Of a DNA stretch of 64,000 nucleotides, positions 1 to 9,053 are shown piece by piece. Each line of letters starts with the position of its first letter. Within the stretch, counting starts at the first letter, position 1. The position numbers and the translations under genes are program-made. Source of the stretch: Streptomyces sp. V3I8 (GTDB lineage Bacteria; Actinomycetota; Actinomycetes; Streptomycetales; Streptomycetaceae); assembly GCF_030817535.1 (NCBI RefSeq), contig NZ_JAUSZL010000002.1, forward strand, positions 4,650,001 to 4,714,000, given 5' to 3'. The notes under the pieces were generated by a model. It was not told where the DNA came from and searched no databases. It worked only from the letters and a program-made list of their open reading frames with translations.

Positions 1-115
1 TGACGTCCTGCTCGATGCTGAGGCCGTTGACCTCGGCGAGGTACTCGACCATCACGCCGTCGATCTGCAGACCGAAATTATGTGAAGTGAGGGCGTCACC
101 CGGGCTGAGACTCAT
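1..115 (-). CDS. CIS/phage-type tail tube protein, N-terminal part (partial)
   Basis: This gene starts at ATG (113-115) and runs off the left edge, so only the first 38 codons are visible. The product begins MSLSPGDALTSHNF and continues with FGLQIDGVMVEYLAEV, the N-terminal beta-strand pattern of T4 gp19-type inner tube proteins. A GAAGGA ribosome site lies seven bases upstream of the start. It follows the sheath gene by 94 bases on the same strand, which is the usual sheath-then-tube order of Streptomyces contractile injection system clusters. The tube is the hollow rod that the sheath drives through the target membrane. The call is good despite truncation, because the context and the N-terminal pattern agree. 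Confidence 0.75.
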   Translation of the reverse strand, partial: MSLSPGDALTSHNFGLQIDGVMVEYLAEVNGLSIEQDV

Positions 116-209
116 CTGTTCTCTGTCCTTCTGAGGGTTCTTACTGGGGTTCTTGCTGGGTTTCTTGCCGGAGGTTCTCGGCTATGAGGTGCGGGGAGGC
201 GGAGGAGCC

Positions 210-1805
210 CTACTCCTCCAGCTCGCCGCTGCCGCTGGAGAACTGCGCCAGCCGGAAGATGACGAACTCGGCGGGCTTGACCGGCGCGATGCCGATCTCG
301 CAGATCACGCGGCCGAGGTCGACCGACTCCGGGGTGTTGGTCTCCTCGTCGCACTTGACGTAGAACGCCTCCTCGGGCCGCTGGCCGAAGAGCGCGCCGC
401 TGCGCCACTCGTTGACGAGGAACGCCGAGACGTTGCGCCGGATCCGGGCCCACAGGTTGTGGTCGTTCGGCTCGAACACCACCCACTGGGTGCCGAGCAG
501 GATCGACTCCTCCAGGTAGTTGAAGTACCGGCGGACGTTCAGGTAGCGCCAGGCCGGGTCCGAGGACATGGTGCGGGCGCCCCAGACGCGGATGCCGCGG
601 CCCGGGAAGGCGCGGATGCAGTTGACGCCGATGGGGTTGAGCAGGTCCTGCTCGCCGCGGGTGATCTGCAGCTCCAGGTCCACCGCGCCGCGTACGACCT
701 CGTTGGCGGGCGCCTTGTGCACACCGCGCTCGAAGTCGTTGCGGGCCCAGATGCCGGCGACGTGACCGCTCGGCGGGGTCAGCCGGGACTGCCCGCTCGC
801 CGGGTCGAAGACCTTCACCCAGGGGTAGTACAGGGCCGCGTACTTGGAGTCGTAGCCCGCGGTCTCCTGGCGCCAGACGCGGATCTCCCGGGCGTTGAGG
901 CTCGGCGGCGGGTCGATGACGGCGACGCGGTCGCCCATCAGCTCGCAGTGCGCGATCAGACCGAGCTGGACGGCCTTCACGGCCTCCAGGTCGATCGCGC
1001 CGCGCTGGTAGGCGGCCATCAGGTCGGGGACGGCGACCATGGAGATCTCGTCCACGGCCTCCAGGCCGCCGAAACCGGTGCGGTCGGCGGAGTCGCCGAG
1101 GTACTGGGCCGGGCCGGGGTGCCGGGCGTCCGAGGTTGCGGGCACGACGGGCGCGGGGGACGCCGGGGGGGCGGCCAGGGCCACGGTCTGGTTCTCGGGC
1201 CGGGCCAGCTGCGCGGTGGGCGCCGCCTCCTGCACGGTGATGAGCTTGGAGCGCTCCTTCACCTGCGTGACGACGTAGTTGCGGCCGCCCTTCTTGGCGG
1301 TCACGTCGAAGGTCTCGACCGGCTTCTCGCCGTCCTTGACGATCAGCTTGAAGCGCTCGGCGGGGCCCTCGCCCTCGGGGTCGGCGACCTCGACGCTGAG
1401 CGAACCGCCCGCGACCGCGGTCACGCTGAAGGTGCCGAGCTGCTTGGGCTCGCCCGCGGTGAGCGCGGCCGGGGCCGCGGAGCCGCCGACGGCCGACGCG
1501 GTGCCGTTGCCGGACACCCCGTTGCCGGACGCGCCCTCGGCGCTGCCGCCGACCCGGACGACGTACGCGGCGCTGCCGCCGTTGTTGAAGAACCCGTACA
1601 CCGAGTGCGCGAGGTAGAAGCCGTCGGTGAAGGCACCGAAGGCCGCGACGTACTGGGACCAGTTGGTCACCAGGGTCGGCTCGTTCAGCGGGCCGGTCGG
1701 GGCGAGCCCGACGAAGGCCGCCACCGACGTGCCCACGCCCTCGATGGGACGCGAGCCGCTGGCCACCTCCTCGACGTATACGCCGGGTGACAGGTAGGAC
1801 GGCAT
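210..1805 (-). CDS. Contractile injection system sheath protein
   Basis: The 531-residue product starts MPSYLSPGVYVEEV, the hallmark start of phage-tail sheath proteins, and has the conserved C-terminal portion (WRYLNVRRYFNYLEES, then VFEPND..LW near residues 430-470). This is the contractile sheath that surrounds the tube and shortens on firing. A variable insertion of roughly residues 90-250 (Gly/Ser/Ala-rich, then a beta-rich domain) lies between the two conserved halves, as in many sheaths. GAGGAG lies eight bases before the ATG. It is the first visible gene of a leftward operon continuing into the tube gene. In Streptomyces such particles are typically intracellular and tied to stress and cell death (established knowledge). 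Confidence 0.92.
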   Translation of the reverse strand: MPSYLSPGVYVEEVASGSRPIEGVGTSVAAFVGLAPTGPLNEPTLVTNWSQYVAAFGAFTDGFYLAHSVYGFFNNGGSAAYVVRVGGSAEGASGNGVSGNGTASAVGGSAAPAALTAGEPKQLGTFSVTAVAGGSLSVEVADPEGEGPAERFKLIVKDGEKPVETFDVTAKKGGRNYVVTQVKERSKLITVQEAAPTAQLARPENQTVALAAPPASPAPVVPATSDARHPGPAQYLGDSADRTGFGGLEAVDEISMVAVPDLMAAYQRGAIDLEAVKAVQLGLIAHCELMGDRVAVIDPPPSLNAREIRVWRQETAGYDSKYAALYYPWVKVFDPASGQSRLTPPSGHVAGIWARNDFERGVHKAPANEVVRGAVDLELQITRGEQDLLNPIGVNCIRAFPGRGIRVWGARTMSSDPAWRYLNVRRYFNYLEESILLGTQWVVFEPNDHNLWARIRRNVSAFLVNEWRSGALFGQRPEEAFYVKCDEETNTPESVDLGRVICEIGIAPVKPAEFVIFRLAQFSSGSGELEE

Positions 1806-2154
1806 GCTCTGCGCTCCTCGGGGTACGAGACAGGTCTTCTACGACCCTCACGCGCGAAGCGCGTCCGTCGAAACGTCCTGCGGTGCCTGATCGGGGGCAG
1901 GGATGTTGCCCGGCGGGGCAACCGCCGTCCCCGGACGTGACACTGCGGGTGACGCGTCGCCTCCGGGCTGTGGCGCGGTGCGCCGATCGGAGCGGTCGGG
2001 CGGGCCGTCCTGGCGCTCCGGACCCCGTCCGGATCCCGTCCGGGGCCGGTCCGGACGGAGTCACCGTCCTCGGGTGCAGCCCTTCGCCTCTTCGGGCAGC
2101 CGTCGTGCCCCGGGGCTTCCTGCCCGGTACCTGTACGGCGTTTAACGTCCGGGA
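1806..2154. promoter_or_regulatory. Divergent intergenic region between sheath operon and membrane-lectin gene
   Basis: This 349-base gap must carry promoters for the leftward sheath operon and the rightward membrane-protein gene. I could not identify convincing -35/-10 boxes. Its right end (about 2100-2154) is nearly repeated at about 3617-3671, before the second paralogue, so the duplication of the downstream gene included about 55 bases of leader. No further gene is visible. Confidence 0.4.
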
Positions 2155-3582
2155 GTGAGCCTTTGGACTTCCCTGGAACCCGCCTCCGCGACCGTGGACC
2201 CGGGTGGCAGTACGACGGTGCGGCTGCGTCTGCGCAACACCGGCGACGTGGTGGACGAGTACCGCTTCGAGGCGGTCGGTGATCTGGCGCCCTGGACGGC
2301 GGTGGAACCGCAGGTCCTGCGTCTGTATCCGGGGACGACGGGCTCGGTGGACCTGACGTTCGCGCCGCCACGTACGCCCGACGCGACGGCGGGGCCCAAC
2401 CCGTACGCGGTGCGGATCACCCCGACCGAACATCCGGAGGCGACCACCGTCCCCGAGGGCAACCTCACCATCACCCCTTTCACGGAGCTGCGGGCGGAGC
2501 TGGTGCCCCCGACGGTGAAGGGCCGTTTCCGCGGACGTCCGAAGCTGGCCGTGGACAACCTCGGCAACACGAAACTCACCGCCTCGATCGGCGGCAGCGA
2601 CAACGGCGACCAGCTGTCGTACGACATCCATCCGTCGAACGTGCAGATCGAGCCGGGGCGTGCGGCGTTCGTGAAGACGACGCTCAAGCCACGGCAGATC
2701 ATCTGGTTCGGCTCGAAGGAGGACCGGCCCTACACCCTGGCCGTACAGCGGTCGGGTGTGAAGCCACTGGACGTGGCGGGCACCTACGTGCAGCGGGGCT
2801 TCCTCCCCCGCTGGCTCGCCACCTTCCTGGGCATCTTCGTGGCACTGGCGATCACCTTCGTGATGCTGTGGATCGCCTACCAGCCCAGAGTCAGCAGCGC
2901 CGCCCGGGAGAAGCTCCAGGAAGCCGGCGTCAGCACCCTGGCGCCCTCCCCCTCACCGACGCCCGAGGCGCCGAAGGCCCCGTCCGCCGAGCCGGTGGCC
3001 TCCCCGACCGCCGCCCCGGAGGCGTCCGGCGACGGCGGAGGAGGGGCGGGGGACCCGCAGCCGAAGCCGAAGGAGAAGGACAAGCCCAAGAGCGTGGTGC
3101 CCGCGACCGAGATCCTGCTGCGGAACCCGACCACCAAGATGTGCGCCGACCTTCCGGGCCGCGAGAAGGGCAAGGCGACCGGCCGCGTACAGCAGGCCAC
3201 CTGCACCGGGAAGACGGAGGAGGACAACCAGCTCTGGAACCTGGAGGTGCGCTACCCGGAGCTGGGTCCCGGCGGCACCGCCCTCTTCCAGATCCGCAAC
3301 GTCAAGGACCAGCTCTGCATGGACCTGCCGAACGCCGGGGCCCAGCCGGTCCAGGTGGGGATATACGAGTCCGAATGCGCCGGCACGCCTGCCGACAACG
3401 ATCTGTGGTGGATCGACAAGCAGGAGAGCGGCGCCTACTGGATCCGCAACTTCGCCAGCAACAACAAGTGCCTGGACGTCGCCGGGTTCAGCACCGGTGG
3501 CGTCGACGCGCACCTGACGCTCTACCACTGCTCCAACAGCGATGACCAGGAGTGGCAGATCATCCACCCCTCCGAGGACTGA
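2155..3582 (+). CDS. Membrane-anchored CIS-cluster protein with ricin-type lectin domain
   Basis: The 475-residue product starts at GTG 2155. Residues 1-215 are a beta-rich cytoplasmic module (SLWTSLEPASATVDPGGSTT, then a repeated Ig-like PGTTGSVDLTF pattern). A single transmembrane helix follows at about 220-243 (WLATFLGIFVALAITFVMLW), then a Pro/Ser/Lys linker (about 250-315). The C-terminal beta-trefoil (about 320-475) has paired Cys and QxW-type motifs (CADLPG, LCMDLPNAG, CLDVAGFSTGG, QEWQI). The expected topology is N-terminus inside and lectin outside. It sits inside a contractile injection system cluster, so it may tether particles to the membrane, as reported for the Streptomyces membrane protein CisA; that equivalence is an inference I cannot test here. 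Its neighbour downstream is a near-copy over the N-terminal half. Confidence 0.8.
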   Translation: MSLWTSLEPASATVDPGGSTTVRLRLRNTGDVVDEYRFEAVGDLAPWTAVEPQVLRLYPGTTGSVDLTFAPPRTPDATAGPNPYAVRITPTEHPEATTVPEGNLTITPFTELRAELVPPTVKGRFRGRPKLAVDNLGNTKLTASIGGSDNGDQLSYDIHPSNVQIEPGRAAFVKTTLKPRQIIWFGSKEDRPYTLAVQRSGVKPLDVAGTYVQRGFLPRWLATFLGIFVALAITFVMLWIAYQPRVSSAAREKLQEAGVSTLAPSPSPTPEAPKAPSAEPVASPTAAPEASGDGGGGAGDPQPKPKEKDKPKSVVPATEILLRNPTTKMCADLPGREKGKATGRVQQATCTGKTEEDNQLWNLEVRYPELGPGGTALFQIRNVKDQLCMDLPNAGAQPVQVGIYESECAGTPADNDLWWIDKQESGAYWIRNFASNNKCLDVAGFSTGGVDAHLTLYHCSNSDDQEWQIIHPSED

Positions 3583-3671
3583 GACCCGGGCAGCCGCCCC
3601 GCCTCTTCGGGCAGTCATCGTGCCCCGCGGCTTCCTGCCCCGGTACCGGCGCTGCGTTTAACGTCCGAGAG

Positions 3672-5111
3672 GTGAGCCTTTGGACTTCCCTGGAGCCCGC
3701 CTCCGCGACCGTGGACCCGGGTGGCAGTACGACGGTGCGGCTGCGTCTGCGCAACACCGGCGACGTGGTGGACGAGTACCGCTTCGAGGCCGTCGGGGCG
3801 CTGGCGCCCTGGACGGCCGTGGAGCCCCAGACGTTGCGGCTCTACCCCGGCACGACGGGTTCGGTGGACCTGACGTTCGCGCCGCCGCGTACGCCCGACG
3901 CGACGGCGGGGCCCAACCCGTACGCGGTGCGGATCACGCCGACCGAGCATCCGGAGGCGACCACCGTCCCCGAGGGCAACCTCACCATCACTCCCTTCAC
4001 GGAGCTGCGGGCGGAGTTGGTGCCGCCGACCGTGAAGGGGCGGTTCCGTGGTCGGCCGAAGCTGGCGGTGGACAACCTCGGCAACACGAAGCTGACGGCC
4101 TCGATCGGCGGCAGCGACAACGGCGACCAGTTGTCGTACGACATCCATCCGTCGAACGTGCAGATCGAGCCGGGGCGTGCGGCGTTCGTGAAGACGACGC
4201 TCAAGCCGCGGCAGATCATCTGGTTCGGTTCGAAGGAGGACCGGCCCTACACCCTGGCTGTGCAGCGGTCGGGTGTGAAGCCGCTGGACGTGGCGGGTAT
4301 GTACGTCCAGCGGGGCTTCCTGCCGCGCTGGCTGGCGACTTTCCTCGGGATCTTCGTGGCATTGGCGATCACTTTTGTGATGCTGTGGATCGCCTACCAG
4401 CCCAGGGTCACCAGCGCCGCCCGGGAGAAGCTCCAGGAGGCCGGCGTCAGCACCCTGGCGCCCAGCAGCCCCAGCGCGTCGCCGCCCCCGCCGCCCACTC
4501 CCACCGTCGCCGCCACGACACCCCCGGCCGCCCCCTCGACGCAGCCCGCGAGCGGTGGCGGCGGCGGTGGGGGACCGGCGGGTGGGGGCGAGGAGAAGGA
4601 GACCGAGGCCCCCGAGCGGACCGCGGCGACCGCCGTCCGGGAACTGGCCGCGGACGACCCGAGCGGGCGGCACATCTGCTACCGGGCCTACGCGAAGGGC
4701 AAGGGCTGGACGAACGCCGTCTGCGACGGCGAGACGGCCGGCACGGTGGGCGAGAAGACGCCGCTCAAGGCCCTCAACATCGCCGTGGCCGGCGCGAAGG
4801 GCACGGCGGGCGCCGCCTTCGTCCACGACCCGGGATCGACCAACGGGCAGGGGCACTACGACGCGCCGTGGTCCGGTGTCGCCGACGGCATCGACAACTA
4901 CATCGGCAGCACCAAGAAGGACGCGCCGGATCTGCTGGGCTTCACCATCAACGTCGACAACGGGGGCGGGCCCGTGTGCCAGACCGTGCACGTCCATGAC
5001 GCGGCGTGGCTCGGCCTGGGGTGCGACGACCCGAAGTCCGGGGAGAACTTCATCTTCGGCGGAACCCTGAACAACGACCTGTGGCTCGAGGCGGTCAAGT
5101 TCACGGTGTGA
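3672..5111 (+). CDS. Paralogue of the preceding membrane protein with ChW-repeat-like tail
   Basis: This 479-residue protein starts at GTG 3672, matching the start of the upstream copy. Residues 1 to about 258 are almost identical to the preceding protein, including the transmembrane helix. After the linker the sequence diverges completely. The tail (about 310-479) has two units of the pattern Y.AY..GKGW...C.GE.AGT.G...PLKAL.I and VHVHDAAW..LGC...G..F..GGTLN..LWLEAVK, which resemble clostridial hydrophobic-W (ChW) repeats. The outer part is therefore a different adhesion or recognition domain on the same anchor. The only gap between the copies (3583-3671) repeats the leader of the first. A recent tandem duplication with a swapped tail is the simplest reading. 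Confidence 0.75.
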   Translation: MSLWTSLEPASATVDPGGSTTVRLRLRNTGDVVDEYRFEAVGALAPWTAVEPQTLRLYPGTTGSVDLTFAPPRTPDATAGPNPYAVRITPTEHPEATTVPEGNLTITPFTELRAELVPPTVKGRFRGRPKLAVDNLGNTKLTASIGGSDNGDQLSYDIHPSNVQIEPGRAAFVKTTLKPRQIIWFGSKEDRPYTLAVQRSGVKPLDVAGMYVQRGFLPRWLATFLGIFVALAITFVMLWIAYQPRVTSAAREKLQEAGVSTLAPSSPSASPPPPPTPTVAATTPPAAPSTQPASGGGGGGGPAGGGEEKETEAPERTAATAVRELAADDPSGRHICYRAYAKGKGWTNAVCDGETAGTVGEKTPLKALNIAVAGAKGTAGAAFVHDPGSTNGQGHYDAPWSGVADGIDNYIGSTKKDAPDLLGFTINVDNGGGPVCQTVHVHDAAWLGLGCDDPKSGENFIFGGTLNNDLWLEAVKFTV

Positions 5112-5140
5112 CCGCCGTCAGTCGGGCCCGGCCGGGACGG

Positions 5141-7246
5141 CTACCAGTTGCCCTCTCCCGGGACCAGCCGGCCCGCCTTGCGGTACTCCCGTTCGGCGCC
5201 CTCCCGCAGATCCACCGTCGTGACCGGGGCGCCGCGTCCGACGGCCGCGTAGGCGGCGGTGACGACGGCGCTGCGGATCGATCCGCCGGCCAGCTCGAAG
5301 TCACGGGCGACCGACGACGGGTCGGTGTCGTCCGCGCACGGCACCGCGGCGAGGCTGTGCCGCCACAGCGCGAGGCGCTGTTCGGGATCGGGGAACGGGA
5401 AGTCGATCACCAGGTCGAGGCGGCGGGTGAAGGCCTCGTCGATGTTGGCGCGCAGGTTGGTGGTGAGGAGGGCGATGCCGTCGAAGGACTCCAGGCGCTG
5501 GAGCAGATAGGCGCTCTCCATGTTGGCGTGCTTGTCGTGGGAGTCCTTGACCTCGGAGCGCTTGCCGAAGACGGCGTCCGCCTCGTCGAAGAGCAGGACC
5601 GCGTCCGTGCGGTCGGCCTCGGTGAAGATCCGTTCCAGGTTCTTCTCGGTCTCGCCCACGTACTTGTCGACGATCGAGGAGAGCTGCACCACGTAGAGGT
5701 CGAGGCCCAGTTCGGCGGCGACGACCTCCGCCGACAGGGTCTTGCCGGTGCCGGACTCGCCCGCGAAGAGTCCGAGGACGCCGTGGCCCCGGCCGCCGCC
5801 GGCGCTGAGCCGCCATTCGCCGAGCACCTGATCGCGGTGGCGGGCGCGCAGGGCCAGTTCGTGCAGTTCCACGAGGGGCTTGTCGGGCAGGACGAGGTCC
5901 TGCCAGCCCACGTCGGGCCTGATCCGGCGGGCATGCTGTTCGAGTCCCGAGGCGGACTGCTGCCGGGCGCCGAGCCGCAGATGGGCGGCGGTCACCGGGG
6001 TGCCGTCGAAGCAGGCGAGGTCCTCGGCGGCGTGCGCGGCGCGCAGGATGCGGTCGCCGCCGAGCCGGTAGGGGGCGACGACGGCCGCGAGGTCGAAGTC
6101 CGGCTGCTGCCGCAAGGCGGCCGACCAGGCCTCCACCGCGCCCGCCCGCTGCCGGGGCGCGTCCAGGACCAGCGGGTCGCGCTCGCACCACTGGGGGTCG
6201 TACGGACGCGAACCGGTGAGCAGCACGGGCACGCCCGCGTCCGACAGCTGCCGGATGAACGGGCCGGGCCGCTCCGGCAGGGCGGAGGCGACGACGGCGG
6301 CGCCGCGCAGCCGGGCCTCGCGCAGGAGCTCGGGTACGCGGTCCTCGGGACCCGTGTAGTGCAGGGCTTCGAATCCCGCGGTCCACAGGGCGGCGGCGGC
6401 ACCGGCGAGTCCGTCGCCCTCGCGGTGTTCGCGCAGGTAGACGGTGAGGGGTGCGGCGGTCAGCCGGTCGGCGAGCTTGGCGGTGAACTCGCCGTCGTGC
6501 GAGCCGGAGGCCGCCGCGAGCGGGTGGACGTGGCCGACGAGCGCGGGGTCCAGGGTGTCGTCGCCGAGCAGATGGGCGACGAGCCGGTCGGGTACGCGCA
6601 ACGACCGGCTCAGGAAGGGGCGTTCGGGTTCCTCGACACTCAGCAGGCCGAGTGCGGTGAGCGGCGCGGAGGGGTGGAACCGGGCCCGCGCCCACGCGAG
6701 GTGCACGGGCAGCCCGCACAGGTCGAGGGCGAGCCCGGTGGTGGCCCGGCGCCGGCTGACGTCGTCGTTGAGGTATCCGTACAGCGGCTCGAAGGAGCGG
6801 TCCAGGTCGGGTGCGAGGGCGATGAGCAGGATCCGCAGGTCCAGCTCGGGGAGCCCGAGCCGCGTCGCGAGCAGCTCCAGCCGGTCGGCCGGCGGCGCGT
6901 GCCGGGCGGTCGCCCCCTCCCCCGCCTCACCTTCCTGACCCGCCTCGCCCGTCTTGCCCGCCTCGCCCTCGATGCCCTCGATGTGCCCGGAGTGCTCGCG
7001 GTCCTTGCGGTCCTTGCGGTCCTTGCGGTCCTCGAAGGCGGAGGTGTACGGGGGCGGGGTCGCCCTGGACTCCAGGAGGTGCCGTACGGCCTCGTCGGAG
7101 AGGTAGAGGCCGCGCAGCGGGTCGCCGGCCGTGGGGTCGCCGGCGCCGCGCTCCTCGACCAGCTCGGCGACGCGGTCGCGCAGTCGGGACAGGCGCAGGA
7201 GGAGCGCGTCGGACATGCCTGACACACGCGGGGCGTGGGTGGTCAC
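5141..7246 (-). CDS. AAA+ ATPase of the contractile injection system
   Basis: The 701-residue product carries one AAA+ module in its C-terminal third. Walker A is GESGTGKT near residue 494 and Walker B is VLLFDEADAVF near 547, followed by a TNLRANIDEAFTRRLD sensor/arginine-finger stretch. The N-terminal 450 residues are helical and resemble the Afp15/Pvc15-type ATPases needed for assembly of contractile injection particles. The start ATG (7244-7246) overlaps the stop of the upstream DUF4255 gene by four bases, indicating translational coupling. A charged run rich in KDRKDRE near residues 65-80 comes from a small tandem DNA repeat (about 7000-7030). Confidence 0.88.
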   Translation of the reverse strand: MTTHAPRVSGMSDALLLRLSRLRDRVAELVEERGAGDPTAGDPLRGLYLSDEAVRHLLESRATPPPYTSAFEDRKDRKDRKDREHSGHIEGIEGEAGKTGEAGQEGEAGEGATARHAPPADRLELLATRLGLPELDLRILLIALAPDLDRSFEPLYGYLNDDVSRRRATTGLALDLCGLPVHLAWARARFHPSAPLTALGLLSVEEPERPFLSRSLRVPDRLVAHLLGDDTLDPALVGHVHPLAAASGSHDGEFTAKLADRLTAAPLTVYLREHREGDGLAGAAAALWTAGFEALHYTGPEDRVPELLREARLRGAAVVASALPERPGPFIRQLSDAGVPVLLTGSRPYDPQWCERDPLVLDAPRQRAGAVEAWSAALRQQPDFDLAAVVAPYRLGGDRILRAAHAAEDLACFDGTPVTAAHLRLGARQQSASGLEQHARRIRPDVGWQDLVLPDKPLVELHELALRARHRDQVLGEWRLSAGGGRGHGVLGLFAGESGTGKTLSAEVVAAELGLDLYVVQLSSIVDKYVGETEKNLERIFTEADRTDAVLLFDEADAVFGKRSEVKDSHDKHANMESAYLLQRLESFDGIALLTTNLRANIDEAFTRRLDLVIDFPFPDPEQRLALWRHSLAAVPCADDTDPSSVARDFELAGGSIRSAVVTAAYAAVGRGAPVTTVDLREGAEREYRKAGRLVPGEGNW

Positions 7247-7917
7247 TTCTGCCGTTCTCCGGTGTTCTTGCGCGTCCCCGCGGCCGGCGAGGACTTGAGG
7301 TGCCGGGGCAGGTGCGCACGCTCCTGCGACCCCTCCAGCGTGCCGTCGGTGCCGCGTACGCGGACGACCGCGCCCTCCGTGACCGGGGGACCGACGTCGT
7401 ACTCGGGGAAGGCCGGGAAGGGCACGGTGACCACGAGGTCCAGCGACGGTTTCAGTTCGCCGCCCAGGGCGGACCAGATCTCGGCGAGGGACCGCGACTC
7501 GGTGTGCAGCCCGGCCACCGTGAGCGGCACGGAGAGGCCCAGCGCGCCCAGGGGGCCCGGCAGTTCGTCCGGGGTGAGCAGCTCGCGGGGCAGCATGGTC
7601 GCCAGCACGGCGGAGAGCAGCCGGTGTTCGTCCTGGGCCTGCTTGGTCCAGGCGGTGACCAGGTACGACAGCCGGAACCAGCGGGGTGGCTGGCGGCGGC
7701 GCACCACGATGTCACGCTCGTCGCGCACGGAGATCTGGCCGCGCTGACGCCGGGAGACGTCCTCACGGATGTCGTACAGGTAGGCGTTGACGGAGGGCGC
7801 GTTGCGCCGGGCCGCCCAGTCGCGGGTCGGGGCGTCGAAGGAGATGTCGATGCCGGAGCCGGCCAGTGCACCGCCCCCGAGCAGCCGCTTGAGGACCTCG
7901 TCCACCTCGTGGATCAC
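7243..7917 (-). CDS. DUF4255 (Pvc16-like) CIS protein
   Basis: The preferred start is the GTG at 7915-7917, giving VIHEVDEVLKRLL, because GGGAG lies eight bases upstream; an upstream in-frame start at 7974 would add 19 poorly conserved residues. The 224-residue product has the DUF4255 core: ISFDAPTRDWAARR, PSVNAYLYDIREDVSRR, then the middle WFRLSYLVTAW and the L.VAGLHTESRSLAEIWSALG block. Proteins of this family sit beside the AAA+ ATPase in phage-like injection clusters and are thought to act in tail assembly or termination. It overlaps the ATPase gene by four bases. Confidence 0.85.
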   Translation of the reverse strand: MIHEVDEVLKRLLGGGALAGSGIDISFDAPTRDWAARRNAPSVNAYLYDIREDVSRRQRGQISVRDERDIVVRRRQPPRWFRLSYLVTAWTKQAQDEHRLLSAVLATMLPRELLTPDELPGPLGALGLSVPLTVAGLHTESRSLAEIWSALGGELKPSLDLVVTVPFPAFPEYDVGPPVTEGAVVRVRGTDGTLEGSQERAHLPRHLKSSPAAGTRKNTGERQK

Positions 7918-8136
7918 CGTCGTGCTCCCGCCCTGCGTTCCGTGCCGTGCCGTACCGCCGCCGGGTGTCGGCATCGGCTGCCGGCACCGGATGCCGGCGC
8001 CGGCTGTCCCGCGGCGGCACCGGAACCGCTGTCCTCACCGATCGTGCCTCCGGACCCGTCGTCCCCGCAGGCACGCCGGGGACGACCGACGGGCAGACCT
8101 CGCTGTCCGGTCGGCCTTCTCGGACTGCCTGTTCGG

Positions 8137-8805
8137 TCAGATGTAGCCTTCCCGCAACGCATGGGCCACGGCATGCGCCCGGTTGCGCAGATGCAGCCGG
8201 GTGGTGAGCCCGTGCATCACGTTCTTGACGGTGCGTTCGGAGTAGGACAGCTTGCCGGCGATCTCCCCGGTGTCGAGTCCCTCGGCGACGAGTCTCAGCA
8301 CATCCACCTCACGCGGTGCGAGTCCCGAAGCGGGGGCACCGGGGTGGCTGCTCGCCGTGCGGTGCAGCGAGCCGACCTGGCTGAAGAGCCGGCCGAGCAG
8401 ATCGGCGGGCAGGTCGCCGTCGCCGCGGGAGGCCGCGATGACGGCCTGCACCAGCCGGTGCGCGGTGGCCTCGTGGCGCCACACGATGGCTCCGACCCCG
8501 CACTCGATGACGTCCAGGAGCTCGGTCTCGCGGATCACGCTCACGACCAGCACGGCCCGGGCGCCCTCGCTGCGCACCAGTCTGCGCAGCCGGGAGAGCG
8601 CGGTCTCGTCCAGCGTCTCGGTGATCAGCAGGGCCACGGTGTCCGGCCCGGTCCCGGTCTCCTCGCGGAGGTCGATCACCGCGTGCTGCCGCAGCTGGCT
8701 GAGCGCTCCTTCGCGGGTGATCGGATCCGAGGCGTGGACCGCCACCGGTATGCGGGACTCGGGCTCGACCGTGCCCGGAGCCGCGGTCCCAAACGAACTG
8801 CGCAA
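8137..8805 (-). CDS. LuxR/NarL-type regulator next to the CIS cluster
   Basis: The 222-residue product has an N-terminal receiver-like alpha/beta domain (about 20-140) and a C-terminal LuxR helix-turn-helix (about 155-220: LAPREVDVLRLVAEGLDTGE, then ERTVKNVMHGLTTRL). The usual phospho-acceptor aspartate and its acidic pocket are not evident, so it is probably an atypical or phosphorylation-independent response regulator. The start is a TTG (8803-8805) supported by a strong GGGGAG seven bases upstream. It is transcribed away from the giant LuxR gene and towards the CIS genes, so control of the CIS operon is plausible but inferred. Confidence 0.8.
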   Translation of the reverse strand: MRSSFGTAAPGTVEPESRIPVAVHASDPITREGALSQLRQHAVIDLREETGTGPDTVALLITETLDETALSRLRRLVRSEGARAVLVVSVIRETELLDVIECGVGAIVWRHEATAHRLVQAVIAASRGDGDLPADLLGRLFSQVGSLHRTASSHPGAPASGLAPREVDVLRLVAEGLDTGEIAGKLSYSERTVKNVMHGLTTRLHLRNRAHAVAHALREGYI

Positions 8806-9053
8806 CGGACTCCCCTATGTTCACGAGCCTGTCACCTCTGTGGCGTCCGTGACAGGCGTGCGTTCCTCACACTTCTGGGGGCCGCGCGATCGGCGCAATC
8901 GTGGAGGACCACGAGAGGGACCACGAGATCTAGGAACGCCCGACGCTCATGCCGGTGGTGACAGCGGGTCAAGTCATTCGGCGGATCACGCAACGCGTGG
9001 CATCGGGCCGCCGTCCCACACAGTGGGCCGCACCACGGCCGCGAGGAGGCAGG

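Noticed and set aside
112..2631. 839-codon minus frame across the sheath gene and upstream region
   Set aside because: Arg/Pro-rich composition, overlaps the certain sheath and rightward membrane-protein genes.
7000..7030. Short ggtccttgc repeat in the AAA+ ATPase gene
   Set aside because: It is in frame and encodes a charged KDRKDRE loop; not a separate element.
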